This document shows positions 60,108-64,000 of a stretch of 64,000 nt of DNA, one piece after another (positions within the stretch are counted from its first letter, which is position 1; each line of letters starts with the position of its first letter). Both the position numbers and the translations under genes were made by a program. Under the pieces are notes generated by a model. It was not told where the DNA came from. It saw nothing but the letters and a program-made list of their open reading frames with translations, and did no database searches. The stretch comes from Lentzea sp. NEAU-D7 (GTDB lineage: Bacteria; Actinomycetota; Actinomycetes; Mycobacteriales; Pseudonocardiaceae): assembly GCF_026242055.1 (NCBI RefSeq), contig NZ_JAPJDL010000015.1, positions 124,001 to 188,000 of the forward strand, in the 5' to 3' direction.

Positions 60108-61100
60108 ACCAGCCCAGATCTGCGCCACCACGGTGACGTCGACGCCGCACCGGGCCTCGCCGACTTCGCCGTCAACGTGCGGGTGCCGCACCCGCCCGAT
60201 TGGCTGCGCGCCCGGCTGGCCGCGGCGCTCGGCGACCTCGGGCGTTACCCCTCGAAACTCGCCGAAGAACGCGCTCGTGAGGCCGTCGCACGCCGGCACG
60301 GGCGCTCTCCGGACGAGGTTCTGCTGCTCAACGGTGCCGCAGAGGGCTTCGCGCTGCTGCCGAAGCTCGCGCCGCGCCGTGCCGCGATCGTCCACCCCGG
60401 GTTCACCGAACCCGAGGTGGCGTTTCGCGATGCCGGAATTCCGGTCGACCACGTGCTGCTCGACGGAGACTTCCGCCTTCGCGACGTGACTTCGGACGCC
60501 GACCTCATCGTCATCGGCAACCCCACGAACCCGACGTCCGTGCTGCACGACGCCGCCGCGCTCAAGGCGTTGCCCGGCCGGGTGGTCGTCGACGAGGCGT
60601 TCATGGACGCCGTCCCCGGCGAGCCCGAGTCGCTCGCGCACGACCCGGACGTGCTGGTGCTGCGCAGCCTGACCAAGACCTGGGGTCTCGCGGGGCTGCG
60701 CGCCGGCTACCTCCTCGGCGACCCGGAGACCCTCGCCAGGCTCGCGCACGGCCGTCCGCACTGGCCTGTGGGCAGCCTCACGCTGGAAGCGATCACGGCG
60801 TGCTGCGAACCGGAGGCGCTCGACCAGTCCGCGCGGTTCGCGCTGGAGGCCGAGCAGTACGCGGCGCACGCGGTGGAGCAGCTCCAAGACTTGGTCGTCG
60901 TTGCGCCGAAGGGGCCGTTCCTGCTGATCAGGGCGCCCAGAGGTGCCCGTCGGGCGTTGCGGGACAAGGGGATCGCGGTGCGCCGCTGCGACACGTTCCC
61001 AGGGCTCGACGACACCTACCTGCGCGTGGCGATCCGGCCGCCGGAGGAGTTCGCGGTGTTCGTGGACGCGTTGCGCGTCGTGATGGAGGAACTGGCGTGA
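60105..61100 (+). CDS. cobC: PLP-dependent aminotransferase-like protein (cobalamin-pathway CobC type)
   Basis: A 331-residue fold-type I PLP enzyme similar to threonine-phosphate decarboxylase. Visible are '[18 protein letters not shown]', '[15 protein letters not shown]', '[14 protein letters not shown]' and the PLP lysine in '[18 protein letters not shown]'. It would supply aminopropanol phosphate for the CobD step encoded at 56398-57330. The order cobC / Nif3 / zinc ribbon equals that of M. tuberculosis Rv2231c-Rv2229c. A histidinol-phosphate aminotransferase is less likely given the context. Confidence 0.85.
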   Translation: MTSPDLRHHGDVDAAPGLADFAVNVRVPHPPDWLRARLAAALGDLGRYPSKLAEERAREAVARRHGRSPDEVLLLNGAAEGFALLPKLAPRRAAIVHPGFTEPEVAFRDAGIPVDHVLLDGDFRLRDVTSDADLIVIGNPTNPTSVLHDAAALKALPGRVVVDEAFMDAVPGEPESLAHDPDVLVLRSLTKTWGLAGLRAGYLLGDPETLARLAHGRPHWPVGSLTLEAITACCEPEALDQSARFALEAEQYAAHAVEQLQDLVVVAPKGPFLLIRAPRGARRALRDKGIAVRRCDTFPGLDDTYLRVAIRPPEEFAVFVDALRVVMEELA

Positions 61101-61921
61101 AGCTCGCCGACGTGATCGCGGTCCTGGAGTCCGCGTATCCGCCGAAGACCGCCGAGAAGTGGGACGCGGTCGGCCTGGTCTGCGGTGATCCGCGGGACGA
61201 GGTCACCAGGGTCCTCGTCTGCGTCGACCCGACGTCGTCCACTGTGGACGATGCGGTCGAACGGGGCGCGCAGCTCGTGCTCGCGCACCACCCGCTGCTC
61301 CTCAAGGGCGTCAACGGTGTTCCGGCCGACGACCCCAAGGGGGCGTTGGTGCACAGGCTGATCCGCAACGGCGCAGCCCTGTACTGCGCGCACACCAACG
61401 CCGATTCGGCGTTGCCGGGTGTCTCGGACGCGCTCGCGAAGGCCATCGGGCTCACCGTCACCGGTCCGCTCGAACCAGCAGAGCCCGACGGCACGGGCCT
61501 CGGCCGCATCGGGCAGCTCGCGGAACCCGAGCCGCTCAGGGCGTTCGCCCAGCGCGTGGCCGACGCGCTGCCCGCCACCGTGCAGGGCGTGCGTGCCGCG
61601 GGAGATCCGGAAGGCCTGGTCAGGCGGGTCGCGGTGTGCGGCGGCGCGGGTGACAGCTTCCTGGACGCGGTCAAGCGAGCAGGCGTCGACGCCTACGTGA
61701 CGGCCGACCTCAGGCACCACCCGGCGAGCGAGCACATCGAGTCCGGCGGGCCCGCGTTGGTCGACGTGGCGCACTGGGCCAGCGAGTGGCCGTGGTGCGA
61801 GCAGGCGGCGGAGATCCTGCGGGCGGCCTTCGGCGGTAGGGTCGACGTACTCGTCTCCACCCGCCGGACCGACCCGTGGACCGTCGGTGCGACGAGCACA
61901 GCAGTAGGAGGACTTGCGTGA
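61097..61921 (+). CDS. Nif3-like dinuclear metal protein (YbgI / GTP cyclohydrolase I type 2 homologue)
   Basis: A 274-residue Nif3-family protein: '[14 protein letters not shown]', '[16 protein letters not shown]' (metal His pair), '[10 protein letters not shown]' and '[25 protein letters not shown]' with C-terminal metal ligands His and Glu in the family. The biochemical role is unsettled. It has the short form without the central insert. GTG starts overlap both neighbours (GTGA), placing it in a cobC operon. Confidence 0.92.
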   Translation: MKLADVIAVLESAYPPKTAEKWDAVGLVCGDPRDEVTRVLVCVDPTSSTVDDAVERGAQLVLAHHPLLLKGVNGVPADDPKGALVHRLIRNGAALYCAHTNADSALPGVSDALAKAIGLTVTGPLEPAEPDGTGLGRIGQLAEPEPLRAFAQRVADALPATVQGVRAAGDPEGLVRRVAVCGGAGDSFLDAVKRAGVDAYVTADLRHHPASEHIESGGPALVDVAHWASEWPWCEQAAEILRAAFGGRVDVLVSTRRTDPWTVGATSTAVGGLA

Positions 61922-62655
61922 AAGCCGATCCCGCAGTGCAGCGAAGGCTGCTCGACCTGGCCGCGGTCGACGCCGAACTGGCGCGTGTCACCCACCGCCG
62001 CCGCACGCTGCCCGAGATCGCGGAGATCGCGGAGGCCGAGCAGCAGGTGCGCGCCAAGCAGGACGCGCTGGTGGCCGTCGAGACGACGCTCACCGACCTC
62101 GACCGCGACGTGAAGCGCCAAGAGACCGAGATCGACCAGGTGCGCGCCCGCGGCGAGCGCGACCGCAAGCTGTTGCAGTCGGGTTCGGTCGGCGCCAAGC
62201 AGCTCACCGACCTCGAGCACGAGCTGGCCACCATCCAGCGCCGGCAGGGCATCCTCGAGGACGACCTGCTGGAGCTGATGGAACGCCGCGAGGCCGTCGA
62301 CGCCGACGCCTCCTTCGCCCGCGTGGAACTGGACAAGGCCCGCGCGACCCTGAAGGACGCGGCCGCCCGCCGCGACGAGGCCCTCGCCGACCTGGAGGCG
62401 ACCGAGACCCGCCGCACCGCCGACCGTTCGACGATGGCCAAGGGCTTCCCGGACGACCTGCTGAAGGCCTACGACCGCCAGCGCGAGCAGCGCGGCATCG
62501 GCGCGGCCCTGATCCAGTCCCGCCGCTGCGGCGCGTGCCGGATCGAGCTGGACCGCAGTGCCGTGTCGAAGCTGAAGGAAGCGGCGGCGGACGAGGTCGT
62601 GCGCTGCGAGGAGTGCGGCGCGATCCTGGTGCGGACCTCGGAGTCCGGCCTGTAG
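61918..62655 (+). CDS. C4-type zinc-ribbon coiled-coil protein (Rv2229c / CT398 type)
   Basis: A 245-residue protein with a long antiparallel coiled coil (about residues 5-175, rich in Glu/Arg/Leu heptads, e.g. '[20 protein letters not shown]') and a C-terminal zinc ribbon with '[11 protein letters not shown]' and '[11 protein letters not shown]' (CxxC twice). Homologues are widespread in actinobacteria and chlamydiae with unclear roles. GGAGGA precedes GTG 61918. An intrinsic terminator follows. Confidence 0.92.
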   Translation: MKADPAVQRRLLDLAAVDAELARVTHRRRTLPEIAEIAEAEQQVRAKQDALVAVETTLTDLDRDVKRQETEIDQVRARGERDRKLLQSGSVGAKQLTDLEHELATIQRRQGILEDDLLELMERREAVDADASFARVELDKARATLKDAAARRDEALADLEATETRRTADRSTMAKGFPDDLLKAYDRQREQRGIGAALIQSRRCGACRIELDRSAVSKLKEAAADEVVRCEECGAILVRTSESGL

Positions 62656-62671
62656 CTCGCGAGCACGGAAG

Positions 62672-62700
62672 AAGGGGCTGCCCAGGCGGGCAGCCCCTTT
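62672..62700 (+). terminator. Strong intrinsic terminator after the cobC operon
   Basis: AAGGGGCTGCCC (62672-62683) and GGGCAGCCCCTT (62688-62699) form a perfect 12-bp stem around AGGC, ending in TTT. It closes the cobC / Nif3 / zinc-ribbon operon. Confidence 0.9.
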
Positions 62701-62740
62701 CTCAGTTCAGCGCGGTGCTCTTCTTCCCTCGAGGAGGACG

Positions 62741-63115
62741 ATGACGAACGAAGTGGCTCGTGACGAGGACTGGTCGTATTCCGTCGATGAGGACGGAATG
62801 GTCGTCCCGTCAGGACCTCCGGGCACGACGGAGAACGCGCGCCTGGGGCTCGAAACGCTCTTCATCCCGGTCGGCAACCTGGGCACTGCGGAAGACTTCC
62901 TTCTCCAGTGGCGTGCGATGCGTGCCGAGCACGGGTCGGACTACGCGCTCGGCACGCCGAGCGGCAGGGTGGAGCGGGTCGATGACGATTGGGTGGAAGT
63001 CCAAGACCTGTACGGGCAGTTCCAGAACTTCAGGATGAGAGCAACGGAGTTCGAGCGAGCCCTGGTGTGCCTGGTCGAATTCATGAAGACCCCTGAGTTC
63101 GAGGAATCGCGGTAA
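62741..63115 (+). CDS. Hypothetical protein
   Basis: A 124-residue acidic soluble protein with 'DEDWSYSVDEDGMVVPSGPPG' near the N-terminus and 'WVEVQDLYGQFQNFRMRA' later. GAGGAGG lies just before ATG 62741. I do not recognise the family; it is probably a single-gene transcript because a terminator precedes it and an inverted repeat follows. Confidence 0.7.
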   Translation: MTNEVARDEDWSYSVDEDGMVVPSGPPGTTENARLGLETLFIPVGNLGTAEDFLLQWRAMRAEHGSDYALGTPSGRVERVDDDWVEVQDLYGQFQNFRMRATEFERALVCLVEFMKTPEFEESR

Positions 63116-63128
63116 GTCGTCGCGACCC

Positions 63129-63171
63129 CGGCGTTGCGCGACTCAGCTCGTGCTACGCAGCCGCAACGCCG
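63129..63171. terminator. Inverted repeat between convergent genes
   Basis: CGGCGTTGCG (63129-63138) and CGCAACGCCG (63162-63171) are perfect 10-bp arms with a 23-base loop. The right arm lies inside the 3' end of the HdeD-like gene. A bidirectional terminator is plausible; the long loop makes it uncertain. Confidence 0.4.
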
Positions 63172-63679
63172 ACACCAGGAAGAAGACGCCACCGATCGCC
63201 GCGTACCCGGCGAGGTTGCTCAACGTCGCCCCCTCCGCCCCGGCCTGCAGGACGAACGACGTGCCGGCGAGCGTGGAGATACCGCCGCTGAGAATCATCG
63301 GCCACTGCCCGCCAAGGCTCCGCCGCACCAGCCCGACCGCGAGCTGGGCCACCCCGGACACCACGGCCCAGGCACCCCACACCGTCAGAACAGCCGGGAT
63401 TCCGGACGTGACGGCGAACGCCAGCCCGGCCGCCGCCAGCGTGCTGACGGCGATGTTGGCGTAGAGCGCGACAGAGGCTCCGCCGCGCGAGGTCCGGCTG
63501 TCGACGACCACCGCGGCCACGTCGAACAGCGGGTAGAGCACCAGCAACGTGCCGCTGACCGGCCCGATCTCCGTCGCGGTGAGGAACAGCAGCACGGCCC
63601 ACACGACCGCGAACCCGAAGCGGACGAGGTAGAGCGTGCGGAGGGCCGGGGCGAGACCCGCGGGTGCGTCGATGGTCAC
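63143..63679 (-). CDS. HdeD / DUF308-type membrane protein
   Basis: A 178-residue protein with about six hydrophobic segments ('FGFAVVWAVLLFLTA', 'VSGTLLVLYPLFDVAAVVV', 'IAVSTLAAAGLAFAV', 'VWGAWAVVSGVAQLAVGLV', 'WPMILSGGISTLAGTSFVL', 'YAAIGGVFFLVSAL'), typical of the HdeD/DUF308 group. GTG 63679 follows AAGGA with a six-base spacing and begins 'TIDAPAGLAPALRTLY'; the frame is open to 63742. It is divergent from tetR and probably its target. Confidence 0.75.
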   Translation of the reverse strand: MTIDAPAGLAPALRTLYLVRFGFAVVWAVLLFLTATEIGPVSGTLLVLYPLFDVAAVVVDSRTSRGGASVALYANIAVSTLAAAGLAFAVTSGIPAVLTVWGAWAVVSGVAQLAVGLVRRSLGGQWPMILSGGISTLAGTSFVLQAGAEGATLSNLAGYAAIGGVFFLVSALRLRSTS

Positions 63680-63698
63680 GAGGTGTCCTTGAAGTAGG

Positions 63699-63774
63699 GA
63701 GAACGTTCTTTCTACTTCGACACTCGCAGCCCGCTCGCACATCTGTCAAGACCGAACGTTCTCTCTGTTAGCGT
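63699..63774. promoter_or_regulatory. Divergent promoters with two TetR-type operators
   Basis: AGAACGTTCT at 63700-63709 is a perfect palindrome just upstream of the HdeD-like gene. GAACGTTC at 63754-63761 recurs before the tetR -10, TAGCGT (63769-63774), which is 7 bp from GTG 63782. Read leftward, TTGACA (63744-63749) and GAGTGT (63720-63725) with an 18-bp spacer form the HdeD promoter. Shared operators imply coordinate repression. Confidence 0.7.
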
Positions 63775-63781
63775 CGGAAGG

Positions 63782-64000
63782 GTGACCCGCACCGTGTCCG
63801 ACGCCAGGAACCGCCTGCTGGGAACGGCCAGCCGGCTGTTCTACTCGGAGGGACTGCACTCCGTCGGAGTCGACCGCATCCTCGCCGAGGCGAAGGTGAC
63901 CCGCGCGACGATGTACCGACACTTCGCCGGCAAGGAGGACCTCGTCCTCGCCTACCTGGCCGAGGCCGACAGGGCGACCCGCCACAACGTCGAGGCGGGC
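63782..64000 (+). CDS. TetR family transcriptional regulator, 3' truncated by the window
   Basis: The first 73 codons are present and encode a TetR helix-turn-helix: 'LLGTASRLFYSEGLHSVGVD', 'ILAEAKVTRATMYRHFAGKE'. The ligand-binding domain lies beyond the window. The gene is apparently leaderless. It most likely controls itself and the divergent HdeD-like gene through the AACGTT palindromes. Confidence 0.9.
   Translation, partial: MTRTVSDARNRLLGTASRLFYSEGLHSVGVDRILAEAKVTRATMYRHFAGKEDLVLAYLAEADRATRHNVEAG

Overview
The window is 64 kb of very GC-rich, densely packed actinobacterial chromosome with GTG/ATG starts, ATGA and GTGA start-stop overlaps, many apparently leaderless genes and the AdnAB helicase-nuclease. 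Gene content (a nitrate-assimilation cluster in the nasACKBDEF order, DUF574-type methyltransferases, a DasR-type operator before a chitinase, and a cobD / SURF1 / ptpA / cobC / Nif3 / zinc-ribbon block like that of Mycobacterium tuberculosis) suggests a Pseudonocardiales organism such as the Lentzea, Saccharothrix or Amycolatopsis group. The genus is an inference.

Region by region. (1) 1-9033: nitrate assimilation. A nitrate reductase cut by the window edge, its electron-transfer flavoprotein, a nitrate/nitrite MFS transporter, NirB and NirD, a HemD-like protein with a C-terminal DNA-binding domain (NnaR type) and a sirohydrochlorin chelatase for siroheme. Hairpins sit in the leaders of narK and nirB. 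(2) 9034-9438: a gene-free gap with a 126-nt nearly fully self-complementary element. (3) 9439-20813: an alkyltransferase-like gene, then a head-to-tail duplication of a four-gene cassette (secreted alpha/beta-hydrolase and cytochrome P450 leftward; DUF574 methyltransferase and PAS-GGDEF-EAL protein rightward). Its divergent promoter region and a 26-bp element before the GGDEF gene are conserved in both copies. (4) 20856-28598: a GH18 chitinase under a DasR-like operator, then adnA-adnB. (5) 28599-29250: non-coding DNA with two DnaA-box-like sites and a 57-bp tandem repeat. (6) 29251-37060: small unknown genes, a DoxX protein, an M20 peptidase, a K+ channel with RCK domain, membrane proteins, and a DUF5666 protein divergent from an OmpR-type two-component system. 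(7) 37057-45980: three paralogous YpfJ-type zinc metallopeptidases, a DUF2207 membrane protein, a paired M16 protease and NudC. (8) 46004-47733: an FAD monooxygenase divergent from a MarR regulator, with palindromes between. (9) 47722-56325: a type II Wadjet plasmid-defence system (jetABC operon plus jetD). jetD is cut off from jetABC by an opposite-strand pair: a CdiA-CT-like tRNase toxin domain and a SitI3-like immunity protein. (10) 56398-62655: cobalamin and conserved actinobacterial housekeeping genes. (11) 62741-64000: an unknown small gene, an HdeD-like membrane protein and a divergent TetR regulator cut by the window end.

Two assemblies deserve most attention: the duplicated P450 / hydrolase / methyltransferase / GGDEF-EAL cassette, which looks like an undescribed module coupling a secreted or lipid-type chemistry to cyclic-di-GMP signalling, and the Wadjet locus with an embedded toxin-immunity pair whose promoter overlaps that of jetD.
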